Below, one piece after another: positions 22,841-34,342 of a stretch of DNA of 64,000 nt. A model generated the notes under the pieces. The model did no database searches. It saw only the letters and a list, made by a program, of their open reading frames with translations, and was not told where the DNA came from. Source of the stretch: Bostrychus sinensis. Lineage: Eukaryota; Chordata; Actinopteri; Gobiiformes; Eleotridae. The stretch lies in contig CM036241.1 in NCBI GenBank assembly GCA_020698575.1, positions 31,147,416 to 31,211,415 of the forward strand, in the 5' to 3' direction. Each line of letters opens with the position of its first letter. Within the stretch, counting starts at the first letter, position 1. Position numbers and translations under genes: made by a program.

Positions 22841-25800
22841 ATTATTTTTTTTTTACAAATCTGCTGTGGGGTGGATGAAATTTCAATAGAACCAATTTTG
22901 CCCCCGAAATGCGTGTTAAAAAGGCTTGATCTACAGTAACCCTGCATTCTGTTGTGTAAGAATATATTCCGTTAAAAATTTGTCAGATATACTTTCTGCA
23001 AATATCTTGTAATTTTTGCATCATTAGTTTCTATCAATGTTTAAAATGTATCTTTTTTTAAACTCCATTATTTTGGTGGATAATGGCTCCAACGTGTATA
23101 TTAATTAGCTGCAATTTAAATGGTAATGAAGATGGCATCTAAGAGCTCACTTCACAATATGTCTAGACATGCTGAGTGTATTCCAGTCTATATTTGTAGC
23201 ACGACATTATGTATCTATATTCTGATTATGTTGTTTGTTCTTCTCTTTTGGTGTCACAGAGCTGCTGACAATGCATTTCTGATGATCAAAGAGTCCTATA
23301 GCCACTTGCGCCAGACATAGATGAGGACAGTACAGTGGTAGTATGTGTTAAATAGACTTTCCAGTTTGTCCTGTGCTATTTCTGCAGGACTCAGTGAATG
23401 AAAATATACTTTTTACTGCTTCTACTGCCAAAGCAAAAGGAACACTATGACCAGAATGCATTATGATATGGAGACTCTGCTTTAAGTGGTAAAGTAACAG
23501 ACACACAACAGGACAGATGCTATACTGAACAACTTGGACCATCTCCTGCCATATGCATGTACGACTGAGCATTAAGTTGGGTGGACTTTAAATAGAAAAA
23601 AAATAAATAAAAAATACTAATAGTAAATAAATTAAACATCAGAATAGCCAAACAAGCTAGTTCACAGTCTAAGGTGCCTCTGTTAAAGCATAATTTTTTA
23701 CAAGTTTGATCCTTAAAAAACTTTTCCTGACATTTATCAAAGAGCTTTAGTTCTCTGCCTTCCACTTTCAGACGGCGTTTCCTCTCCACTGCTCTCTGGT
23801 GAGACTCTTGACAGGTGAGTCCTATGCACCGCTGACCACTACACCTCCTGAAACTGCTCTCTGACCGCAGCTGGTGCAGGCTTCTCCACTTTTATCACGC
23901 TTGTTTTGCCCAAATCTCCTAAAGTCCTCTGTGAAAACCAGTCTAATCGACCGACTTACATACCTCCTGCTGCTAACTGTGGACTGGGGAGCAGAGGGAT
24001 TATCATCAACCCAGCCTTCTGCTCAGTCTCAAGGAAGAGAAATAGTGTAAATCGGCTAAAAAAACTAAAACAATGCTCAAACTAATGGCAATTAATAAAT
24101 ATTTCTATTTGTAGAACATTTTAAATACTTACAACTTATCTCTTAAGCGTGAGTCACACCAACATGTCCATACTTCCAGAGGATCTCCTGACATGGTTCA
24201 TCTCTCCATAGGTTATACATGTGAAAATGTTTTACCACACAGATCTACAACATATTCTTCACACTTCCACACTTTCATCCTATTCTCACATCTGACCCAA
24301 GGGGCTAGATATGTGCGTCATATTTTTGTCAATTCCTTTATGACATTGAGAACACACATTTTTCCCAAGATTCATCAGTTAGTGTCACATTCATCTCCAG
24401 CTCCTATTGGTGTTTAATATGTATGTTTAATATATATATTTCTATACATTCCAGAGTTTAGTTTCTTTGCTGATTCTAAACCATAAGTATGTATCCATTC
24501 ATGGAAGGTAGGTCAAGTTTGGAAGCATATACGGGTAATATATGTATTATGGGTACATGTAAAGACAAAGCTAGTGTAGTGCAGCTTGCTATGACTGGTC
24601 CCCAAGCAGCACTTTGGACATGTCTGCTTCAGCATCCCTCTAATAAATCCTTTGTAAACACCAGCGGATGTATGCATTTCCTTTTCATAATCCATCTTGA
24701 CTCATTTATTAAAGTTTCTCAGATTGTCTAAAAACTTGAAGCAATATTAATGTGAGTCAGAAATATGGCGGATTATTAATAAGCAGAGGAGATTTGACCA
24801 TAGGCTTGTTGTGACTGTTGTTTTGAGCTGCGAGACAGTCTCATAAATGCGTTCACAGTTGGTTTGGGCAGACGATGCTCCGCTGGCTTTGTCTCTCAGT
24901 TCTTTGTTCTTCTGGTGTTTGACTCATTTCAGAAAAGTGAAGCGTCAAACATTATTACAACAACATTTTGACAACTTATTTCTACATCTCTGATAAAATA
25001 AGAGATTTAAAAGCACGCTCTCTCACACAGCGGGATACTTCTCAACAGGTGGCTGCGCAGAGAATACTGATGTGAAACACTAATGTGAAAAATGAGAAGC
25101 CGCTGTTAGGGACTTTAATTTTTAATTTAGTTAAAGGGAGAGTCTGAATTCATTAAAGGGAGGCTGTAAAGGTGCTACTAAAAGACACAAGCCTACACTG
25201 AAGGGACACTACTGGAAATTTTTCTTGTACAACAGCACAGCTACCGTTCCTGCCTTTTGGTTAGAACTATTAACACTTGACAAAGGTGCCACCTGAAAAT
25301 ATTAATACATGACCTTAAACTTAAATTAAAAACCATTATGAACTCAAAACAATATGAACTCAAGGTTAACAAGAGCTGTACACAAGTCAACGAAAGCTTG
25401 ATAAGGCCATGATGACGTGATGATTTCTATGAATATGCTACTAGATAATTAGTTTCAGTAATGCTTTCACTTTAAGCTCAGAAGTACTTACACTGAGCCC
25501 AACCAAAGTGTGATTGCAAAAGCTATGTACATAAACAACTAATTAATTTCAGATTTCATTCACTATGTTAGCTGCAGATTGCATTTCGTATCACCTTACT
25601 CTTTGTGTATGGTATTTGGATCAAAATGGAATGCGTTCAGTCTATACTTTAGTAAGTGTTTTAGTGAGGTAAAAACACTGTCATTAAAGTCATCAAAACC
25701 ATTAAAGTAAACCCAAACAGCATTTCAGCTTGTAGAACACAGAGCCTGCAATTTTCAATCTAAAACAACACGGTGAGCATGTGATCGGAAAACATATACT

Positions 25801-26267
25801 CTGTGAGTTAAAAGAAGTGACGCATTGTGCATGTTGTTTTACAAAAATATCACACAGGGTTTCAATAGTGTAGAAATACCTTAAAGTAGCATATTTCCTA
25901 GCTAGGGAAATTGTTATTTAGACATTGGGAGGCCTTGTACTTTTAAATACACAAATTTACCTGAACATTCAAGAGCATTTATTAAAGGTTGACCAGTGGT
26001 GTAAGGGCACCAGGGCAGGTTTTCAGTTATGAAGCACATTCAGGCTATACATCCACATACTTAAAGTTGCAAAAAGTGCATTAAAATTTCTTAAGGTCAG
26101 CTAATAGTTTTAAAAATATTCAAACATGTCTTAAAAAAGGTATTATGCAGATTATACAATTTTAATATTTTTAAATCATACGCTTGTTTTTAAATGAGTC
26201 ATGCTTGCAGTCTAATTTATATCCCAGAATGAAAATAATGCACTAAAATTTACTCTCTTTGGCTGAT
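22837..26267. other. Intronic sequence, nothing recognised (3.4 kb)
   Basis: The longest repeat-poor stretch of the window. Open frames are short and unsupported, and no known family motif was found. Confidence 0.45.
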
Positions 26268-26643
26268 GTTACGCCCCTGAGGTTGACTTTTTGAGCTTTT
26301 AACCTTGTTATAATGTTGATTCCTCTTCAAAAACAGACCTAGAGTTGTATTTTGTTTCATTCACAAGTGTTTGAGTAATCCTGTATCCTGCTGATGCCCT
26401 GCCCTTCTCAGGAGCTGAAAAAGCTCCACTGCACCGTTCTATGTAGACACATGAAACCCTGCCTTCTCCAGGAAGCCCTCCTGCACTTTTTCTAAAGCAC
26501 AAACACCATCACCAGACTTATTCTGGTAATGTAAGTGCTTAAACAGTGGCCACTACGAGGCAGTTAGCTCATTTATCTGTTAGCCTCAAGTTAAGCCGTG
26601 CTAAAAAAAAAAAGCTTAAAAAAATATAACATGGTCCCTTTAA
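26268..26643 (+). mobile_element. MITE family, subtype A, copy ending in TTAA
   Basis: Landmarks: GGTTGACTTTTTGAGCTTTT, AACCTTGTTATAATGTTG, TTGTTTCATTCACAAGTG, CAGTTAGCTCATTTATCTG, and the end ACATGGTCCCTTTAA, with TTAA at 26640-26643. The left end is eroded. Confidence 0.85.
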
Positions 26644-26825
26644 TTGAGATGATTGATGATGATGTTTCAAAGTAAATGTCTGCAGTTTCCACAGGGTTAT
26701 TTTTAAGATCAAAAGTTTCCAAATGGTTGATTCCTGACAGAAGTGCTGCAGGGAGGTTCACTGTAGTTTTAATGGTCAGCCTGTTTGAAGCCTAAAAATT
26801 GTTATTGTAAAATAATCATTTTACT

Positions 26826-26905
26826 GTTGGCTTTTCCCTTCTGGGGTCGCCTCAACAAATCATGTGCCTTCTAGCATGTCTTAATTTGCATTTTCATTTG
26901 GCATA
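26826..26905 (+). repeat. Teleost repeat, family R4 fragment
   Basis: CTTTTCCCTTCTGGGGTCGC and AATCATGTGCCTTCTAGCA match the right arm at 12317-12369. A further tail-like fragment lies at 31285-31380. Confidence 0.65.
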
Positions 26906-26909
26906 GGTC

Positions 26910-27130
26910 AGTGCTTCTCAAACTGTGTTACAGATGGTACACAGTCTTCTTCTGGTGGCGTCTTTTGTATTTCTGATTTTGTTTGTTTTAGAGTCAGTTT
27001 TATTATTATTATTATTATAGTCTTATTCTTGCTCTCATTTGGACTTAAATCTAAAGTTTAGACCATCCTGGTTTAGTCCTGGATCTGCCCTGGTTTAGAC
27101 GTGGTTTAGATCTGGTTTAGTCCAGTGTTT
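26910..27130 (+). mobile_element. Left part of the minisatellite-carrying hAT-like element
   Basis: CAGTGCTTCTCAAACTGTGT and GGTACACAGTCTTCTTCTGG match the left end of the 1389-2027 element. A handful of TGGTTTAGTCC-type units follow (27065-27125). The right end is lost. Confidence 0.75.
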
Positions 27131-27356
27131 GACTTGTAGTAATACATTTTTCAGGATGATCTCTCCTTTGTTCCTCAGTTTAATTAGTTTGCCCTTCCTA
27201 ACATATCCCTCTTCATTTATTGCGGCCTTGGACCGGCACAAAGAGAATGCTGGCTGATGGCCCCTTTTGATTGAATTTTGTACTTGAAGTAAAATAGACA
27301 AAATTAGACCAGCTGGGCCCCACTGTCATTTACAAAAGCATGTGCCTGCAGAGCAC

Positions 27357-27385
27357 AAAAAAAAGAAAAAAAGAAAAAAAAAATC
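27357..27385. repeat. A-rich tract (AAAAAG/AAAAAA)
   Basis: Simple A-rich run with interspersed G. Confidence 0.9.
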
Positions 27386-27407
27386 TGCAATAATAAGAAT
27401 AATGCAC

Positions 27408-27660
27408 TGGTTTTATACAGCGCTTTTCTGGACACTCAAAATTGCTTTACAATTTGGTGCATTATTCATTCACACTGTGGTGGTAGTGAGCTACAGCCAC
27501 AGCTGCCCTGGGGCGGACTGACGAAAGCGTGGCTGCCAATTTGCACCTACAGCCCCTCCTACCACCACCAAACACAGTCACACTGACACATTCATACAGG
27601 CAAGGTGGGTGAAGTGTCTTGCCCAAGGACATAACAACAATATGCAGTGTCTAAAAACTG
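27408..27660 (+). repeat. Teleost dispersed repeat, family R2 (copy 3)
   Basis: Contains GTGGTAGTGAGCTACAGCC, AGCTGCCCTGGGGCGGACTG, ACCACCACCAAACACAGTC and GTCTTGCCCAAGGACATAAC. Best preserved R2 copy. Confidence 0.87.
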
Positions 27661-28519
27661 AGGCTTGTGACACAAGTAATGATTTGTGATGTCACGGTTA
27701 TGTCAAACTCATAAAACAAAGGACCAAATGGTAATAGCAGTTTTCTTTCTTGATACAGATGGAACTAAATATGCATGGATATTGGGCACATTGCAGGTCA
27801 CAGAAGAGAGTGTCTCCCTGATGTAGCAAATTTAGATTTAACTCGATGGCATCACCATAGCTGTTCAGATCATATACACTATACAAAAAACAAAATGTTA
27901 AGAGTAAGCCTGAAATAGTATTTAAATGAAGCATTAAAGTACAAAACATCAGTGGGATATGACTCTTTATTCTATTTTATTTTTTTGTAATTTGACAAAA
28001 GCTGCTGAACACATTGCTTTCATGCACCGCAGTCTAAGTCTGCAGATTTTTCCACTTGTTTTCTCTGCTGTTTCATCTATCCATTCTTCATTAAAAGGAC
28101 CAGTACAGTGGCTTCCTCCACATCTGATAGATCCGCAGCGGGCATCAAATAAAAGTGAATTGGATTGGACACGGTGCATCAGAGAAACCTGAAGCCATCA
28201 CTGGAGATAGATGCAGTCTGCTTATGGGAGGCAGTGGACTTCATTACAGATGTGATGAGCAACATTAAAAAGTGTTATCGCCAGAGAGCAGAGGATAAAA
28301 ATCTGTCTGTGTTTGTGAGTCATTTCTATGGTGACACAGAGAGAGCAGAGTGGTGTGGGAATTGACTTCTCTGACCTTTAACAGCACAACCTATGTAATG
28401 TTTATGAAGAATAATTATGTATCATTTCACTTTTTCATTTCACTTCACTCACATCACTTTTTAACTAACATACTGTGATCTGTTAGCATACAAGATAAGT
28501 TGGCATTGGTTTATGGCAC
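27661..28519. other. Intronic sequence, nothing recognised
   Basis: Ordinary intronic DNA with no identifiable repeat or splice-bounded frame. Confidence 0.45.
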
Positions 28520-28865
28520 CACTTGTCAAGTTTTTCAAACTTTCTTAAATAAAATTGGACACCATCTACACTTTCACATTTTATAACTTAAAATAATCTA
28601 TATTTATTAAAAATCTTTTGACATCTTTTGGGAAGCTGTTACTGTTTCTGCTGAATTAACTTGGATTTGGTGCCCGTCCCTTTAAGGCCCACTCTCTCAC
28701 TTCTGACCCCACCCACTACACTCCAGCAGATCAGTCTCTGACAGCTTGGAGTTCACAGGTGAATAAAGTTGGAAGGATTTGAGTTCAGACATAAGAGGAG
28801 AATGTGCGCAGATTTCGCTCTGGTGACTCAATGAATACATGAAACAAGGCGTTCTCGCCAGAATG

Positions 28866-29850
28866 CGCAAAATTTAAGGTGGATTAAGCGGTTGTTATTT
28901 GCATTTCTCACAAATACAGGAGCTAAATCTGCATGAAAATTTAGGATGTTGGAGGAGCAGATGCGAAAGTTTAGTGGGAGAAAGACTGCTGTTATTTACG
29001 CACAGACGGGGCGTAAAATAAGATAAAACGGTATTATTTACAAAGATACATTAATAATGTGTTGCTTTTAAGGCAAAGACAACAAAGAGACAAACTACTT
29101 GCAACATTTTTTTTAGTTTCTCTCATATTCCACTGAATTGTAGCTGTCTTTCAAACTGGACTTCCATGAGCCTTTTCCACATCTTTAAAATCCCTACAGT
29201 GAACATAAGACGTATTTGTGATGACAGTGTCACTAAGTTAGTCCACTTGTTAAATCCTGTTGTCTCCCAGTGCTCGCTGACTGAGTCGTGTGCGTTCTGA
29301 TGTAAGTGTGGCCTATTTAAAGTTGTGTTTCCCATTTCAAACAGTAGTCCCATTGCTTCTTTAGAAATCACAGGATGCTCTTTTTGCCCTGTCCTTCCTG
29401 ATACAGCTTCATTGTTAAAACTGTAGTGTTTCTGTCAAGTCTCTCTCACATCCATCTCTTCGTCTGCTCTAGGCCCAGTTGATTGACAGGCCACTGGGCC
29501 AAAGCACTACACTCTTGTTCACATATCAGATTTGCAACAGCAATTTCTCATAGTAAGTCACACACAACATGCCCATGAATAGCTAATGCTATTTTTCAAG
29601 ATGCACACGCAATGTTTTTTTTTTTTATTTATTCGTTTTTTTGCTCAATTATACTTTTTACTTAAATTTTTCTCTTTACATTGCAAGTTTGAACAATATA
29701 CCATAAGCACAGGTACATACACACAAATGAGCAAAAGTATGCATGTACACATGAAACATAAAAAGTAAAAATAAAAAAAAAACACGGAAGCTATAGCTTA
29801 TTATGCCTACCCTTATCCAATTTAGCACCTGTCTTAGTAAATCTGGCCCA
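28866..29850 (+). repeat. Dispersed 1-kb repeat, family R3 (copy 2), inserted in a MITE
   Basis: Matches 15608-16640 in order (CACAAATACAGGAGC, CTGCATGAAAATTTAGG, TAATGTGTTGC, ACATATCAGATTTGCAACAG, CAACATGCCCATGAATAGC, TTAGTAAATCTGGCCC). Compared with copy 1 it carries an extra piece at about 29617-29817. Confidence 0.7.
29617..29817 (-). mobile_element. About 200-bp insertion starting with a T run, inside the R3 repeat
   Basis: Copy 1 of R3 reads CACTCGCAATTTAGCACC. Here it reads CACACGCAATG, then 200 bp, then CCAATTTAGCACC. The short CAAT on both sides and the T run at the left edge (29617-29629) suggest a retroposed sequence in minus orientation. Family unknown. Confidence 0.5.
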
Positions 29851-30119
29851 AAGTGTATTCGAAGGTCTGGTGACAGTGTATATGCTTTAGAAATGTGCAG
29901 AAGCACTTCCTGGAAAAGGCGGAGTTTCTCACCTCTCTACATAGAGCAGTGAAACTGAGTACTTTCAGCTTTTAAGAATCTCAGTGCCCCAGCATACAGG
30001 ATCCCTAAAACATGTGTGAATGAAAAGAAATATTACTCCAGGCATGTTTTTGATGAGGAAACATTATAATAAGGTAAAAAGCTCAGGAAAGTCGAGTTAG
30101 CATAATAGGTCCCCTTTAA

Positions 30120-31284
30120 TAGATGGAAAATGGCTATTTCAGCAAAGGATTTGTCTGTTTGTACAGACATAGCCAATTAGTGAAGTGTGAAGTGATTAGT
30201 GTCCCCACCTTTCATGTGATTTCAGGGGTACAATTGAATGTTGTTCAGCCAAATCCTCCAGCAGCAACTTCACCCCCAAGCCCAGATAAAAAGATAGGGT
30301 AGAGTTACAAAGGGCATCGGCATATAAACTATGACAAATTACCCATGGTGACCTCTGAAGGAAAGGAAGCAGGTGACAGGGACTTTTTTTAAGCCACCAG
30401 TCACCTTCTCATTCAGTACATTGCACTATTCTTATTTTTCTTGAATATTAATCCGTTTTGACGTAGCAAAAAAATAAGGGGAAGGTGAAGGAGAAAACAG
30501 ACCAAATCATGGCAGAGGAAAGTTAGGAGTTAGCATGTGAAACTTCAAAACACCACTTTCATCATTTGTCTTCTTCAGGAGCCTCATTACATATTCCGAT
30601 CAGCCAGTGGCTCCTGGTGTCCATCTGGAGCAGTTCATTTCAAGCCTACAAACAAAATGATGGATTTTGTGCTTTAAGTCACAGAGGATTGCCAATTTAT
30701 GACTTGACTTTTCAGGGGGCGTTTGATGAATGAAAGGAAATCGCTTTGCATCACAACAACAAGAAAGAGCGCTAGGGCTAAGTATAAAAATATGAAAACT
30801 ATTTAGCTTGGACAAAGATGACAAAGAAAAGGTAGATTTTTTAAAGTATGAATCCAGCAACTTTTCTGTTAGCTGACGTGGATAATACATGGAGATCTGG
30901 TTAAGAGTCGATTACATAATTTTAATCAAAAATGCTATGTTTATTCAATGCAGACGGACAATTGCGGAGTTGGAAAATGTCAGTCCTCTCCAAAACACTC
31001 AGAAAATGGAGGACTGAGCAGACATTTAAACTGACTATGTTAAAACACAAGCGACCTTTTCAAATGACACTACTACTACTACTACATTCACTTTGTAGAT
31101 TGTTGAACATGGGCAATATTTTCTTCTCTTGTGAAATGAGTTATTGCAAATGTCAAATCGGTAAATATATGTTTTAGCTTTTAAAGGCAGACTGTGTAAA
31201 CTATTGTAGTATGCAGATGAACACAAATAAATAGTCAGTCAAAACTATAATTTCTGCAATACTACAACTGTCTACTTTTGGCTT
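30120..31284. other. Intronic sequence, nothing recognised
   Basis: 31180-31230 (TTTAAAGGCAGACTGTGTAA) resembles a fish MITE end. Nothing else was identified. Confidence 0.45.
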
Positions 31285-31416
31285 TTCATTCCTTTACACT
31301 GAATTGCTTTTCCTGACGCAACTCCCCACATTTATCCAGGCTTGGCACGGTACAAGATGTACACCGCTTGTGACCCTTTTTCTATTTAGAACTCTCTATC
31401 TTGGATAAACATAGAT

Positions 31417-31959
31417 AAAAGCCCTATATTATGTTTTTTTCAGGCTTTTTGTAATAGTTTTGGACACCGTTACCATTTTTTACTCGAAATAATGTATATG
31501 TGTGAAAAACATCTGTTGGGAAGCTGTTACTTTCAGTTTGCAGAGAATGCTTGGATTAGGTGTCTGTCACCCCTTCCTGGCAACATTGGGGAATAGACTG
31601 AGCATAAAATGGCTTATTAACATGGCTATTAGCAACATGATGCTAACAGATAGATAAATGAGCTGACTGCTTTGTATTGACAGCAATTTAAGCGCTACAG
31701 TGATCAGAATGAGTCCAGTGCCGGTGCATGAACTTTAAAAACACGGAGGAGCACTTCCTGGTTTCATGAGTCTACGTAGAGCAGTGAGACCGAGCGTTTC
31801 CAGTCTTGGGAGATGGATGGGCGCATCATACAGGATTATGCAAACATGCATGAATGAAACAAAATACTACTCCAGAAGTGCTTTTTTTTTTTTTTTTAGG
31901 GGGAAACAACATTATAACATGGTTAAAAAAGTCAATTTAGTATAATAGGGGACCTTTAA
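31417..31959 (-). mobile_element. MITE family, subtype A, fullest copy (543 bp)
   Basis: Left end AAAAGCCCTATATTATG and right end GTATAATAGGGGACCTTTAA are imperfect inverted repeats; TTAA is at 31956-31959. Landmarks in order: TTTTGGACACCGTTACCA, GGGAAGCTGTTACTTTCAG, CAGAGAATGCTTGGATTAGG, CCTGGTTTCATGAGTCTACG, ATGCATGAATGAAACAAAAT, AACATTATAACATGGTT. Non-coding. I used it as the reference for the other copies. A TTAA target suggests a piggyBac-like origin, but that is inference. Confidence 0.88.
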
Positions 31960-32496
31960 AGTAGGGTTTAAAAGTATACACATTTTAAACTGAACTTATT
32001 TGGTTTGTTTAAAGAAAACCACATTCTCCACAGAGCTGTTTCATGTGCTCAAATGTTACAGACAGGAGAGGTATACAGTGTAAAAATTGTAATATGCAAA
32101 TTTTCCAACATATGCCTGCAAACATCACACACTTAACTGCTATGTAGAAAATTAGCTACAATGAATGTGTAAGCGACTGGTTTTCTGTGTCTAGTGTCGA
32201 GTGTGAACATTACCTCAGGCTCAAAGTAGCTCGGTTAAGCTAACATCTGATGAAATAAACAGTAGAAGATAAAGAAATAAGTGAGCTGAATGGATAGGAA
32301 CTTACTACAGGAACTTAGTACACTGAACCTGAACTATTAGATTCTAAAAAAAAAAGATATGTAAACTCATATAATTGGAGTCTATATGTGATTTTATTAT
32401 GTCTATTGTATTTATTGCTGTGATGTTTTGCAGATGCATTGCACTGCAAGCCCAAGACAAATTTCCCTTTTGGGCAATAACATATAGATTCTGATT
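31960..32496. other. Intronic sequence, nothing recognised
   Basis: No repeat or coding signal identified. Confidence 0.45.
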
Positions 32497-32640
32497 CTAT
32501 CCAGGCAGCTATAGACCTTAGGCGGGGTACAGCCTGAACAGTGGCCAGTTAGTCGCAGGGCTGGCACATAGATATACCCAAACAGATAACATTCACTCTC
32601 ACATTCACTCATGCAGACTCTACCCAGAGAGCTCATGTGG
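32497..32640 (+). repeat. Teleost dispersed repeat, family R1 (copy 3)
   Basis: CCAGGCAGCTATAGACCTTA, GGCGGGGTACAGCCTGAAC and CATTCACTCTCACATTCACT match the other R1 copies. Confidence 0.83.
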
Positions 32641-33992
32641 CTGGCCATTGGATCAATCTCCCGACTTCCCACCCCTACATATGTAGACTAAGGTAATTCA
32701 TATTTGTAATGGGAGTTTGTGACAACCATCTTAATTAGGTAAGGTCTTAAACAACATTAACTAATGCTTTGCCCCACAGCCCCATATGCAAACTATACAT
32801 TGTAATGATGATGTGAATTGTATGTAAGCTTGTCCACTGCCTGCACACAAAATAACATTTGGTGCACGTAGCCAAGATACATTATTCTTGTTCCAAATAC
32901 TCCCTCATGTGTTCTCAATGAAATATCAAAGGGTCCAGGCCACATGTGGACCTCTGAAATATGGATCACTTCCTCATTTTTTTTTCTTCATAGCCTTCAC
33001 AGGTCGAGCACCTCCCCGCCTGCACCACCAGGGCCTAGTTTGTTGTGTTTCTTCACATCTACCGACACATTTATGAGCCTCTCCTTCCCCCCTTATCATC
33101 TCCGGGCCTGCCCACTGACCAATCCCGTCAAGTTTCTGAAGAAAGTGAACATGAGAAATGGATGCTGTGTATCTGTCGGGACTGTTGCATTGGACACAAT
33201 CACACCGACAGCACAAAACAAGATGGAGGACGCAAAGTGGTGCCGTGATGGGATTGGGAAAACAAGCCACTGTCTGTTATTACACACGGCAATGTGAGGG
33301 ATGTGTGGTATTAGCTTCTGTGACCTGCTGCCATTCGCAAAGCAACCCCATCCATCATGACCTATGTTAGCTCCTGTTCAAATGAGAGTCGGGCTTCTTC
33401 TCAACACCAAGAGTTAACAGAAAGGTCAATGCCGCCTGCCACACGCCGTCGGAGAAATACGGCTAAACAATGTGGAGTTTATTAAAAAGTACGAATAAGG
33501 CAGGTTCAGCAAGGGTTCACAAATGAGCAGTGGATGATATGTGACAGAGGCACAGCTGCACAATATCTTCTAATGAAAAAACAAATGGAACAATTTTTAG
33601 GCCTAATGCAATAAGCTGAGGTTTATAAGGAGACGTTCAGGACAAGGTGAAAATAAATAAACAGCACGGCTTCCACTATAAATATATTCATTGTTTGTTT
33701 ACAGTACAGTACCTGCACATTTTATCAGTGCACACAGTGTTCCAAAGGCATGCACCAAGTGGGAAGCTCCAGGGAAAAGGCTAGGGCCTATTTAAAAGTG
33801 TGTACAGTATTGTTTTGCATATAGCTAAAGGCAATGCAACGGAAAATATCCCACTGGACCCACAGTATAAAGTGATATGTACAAAGAGTTTCTAGAGCCA
33901 CATGTACACATATTTTTATAAATGTATTTTTGGCCAAGCATTTTTTTTTTTAAGAACCAGATGTGTAGAGAAACTGGGTTGCATGGGAGATT
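32641..33992. other. Intronic sequence, repeat-poor
   Basis: 32940-33400 is richer in GC and CpG than the surroundings and carries no recognised repeat. Overlapping short frames on both strands have no splice support. It may be constrained non-coding DNA (inference). Confidence 0.4.
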
Positions 33993-34165
33993 AATTCATT
34001 CATTTTCTTTGACTGGAGCCTCTATAACTATGGGCCTTAGGTGGGGTACACAGTGGCCTGGACTGACAACCATTCGTTCAGAAATCACAAATTCACCTAA
34101 AACATTTATGTCTTTGGAGTACAGAGAAAGCCCACAGCAACATGCAGACCACCCAGAGAAAAATA
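33993..34165 (+). repeat. Teleost dispersed repeat, family R1 (copy 4)
   Basis: CTATAACTATGGGCCTTAGG, TATGTCTTTGGAGTACAGAG and CAACATGCAGACCACCCAG. This copy retains the 3' part of the family (the ATGTCTTTGGACTG...CATGCA segment). Confidence 0.83.
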
Positions 34166-34184
34166 CAAAATAAAAATACAAAAA

Positions 34185-34342
34185 ATGTAGTGGAGTAGAA
34201 AGTTCAGATACTTGCTCTAAAATGTAGTAAAGTAAAAGTAAAAGTACTCCTTGTAAAATTTACTTAAGTAGAGTACAGATAAATGAAAATAGTACTTATG
34301 TAAAGTAACTAGATACTTTTGCTTTATTACAGTCCACCACTG
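34185..34342 (-). mobile_element. hAT-like non-autonomous repeat, one end preserved
   Basis: Contains AGTAAAGTAAAAGTAAAAGT and CTTAAGTAGAGTACAG. It ends TAACTAGATACTTTTGC...CCACCACTG at 34342, the inverted form of the CAGTGGTGGAAAG end seen at 20541. Confidence 0.75.

Larger units (their letters stand above)
28520..30119 (-). mobile_element. MITE family, subtype A copy, split by a 1-kb repeat
   Basis: The left part (about 28520-28690) has AAATTGGACACCATCTACAC, GGGAAGCTGTTACTG and AACTTGGATTTGGTGCC. The right part (about 29856-30119) has AGAAGCACTTCCTGG, AAGCTCAGGAAAGTCGAGT and ends ATAGGTCCCCTTTAA, with TTAA at 30116-30119. Joined in order they match the continuous copy at 31417-31959. The gap is occupied by the R3 repeat. 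Confidence 0.75.

Noticed and set aside
25980..26030. CAGTGGTGTAAGGG as another hAT end
   Set aside because: No matching inverted end or target duplication found nearby.
32944..33297. 117-codon plus-strand and overlapping minus-strand frames
   Set aside because: Several frames are open at once because the stretch is GC-richer. No conserved motif or splice structure.
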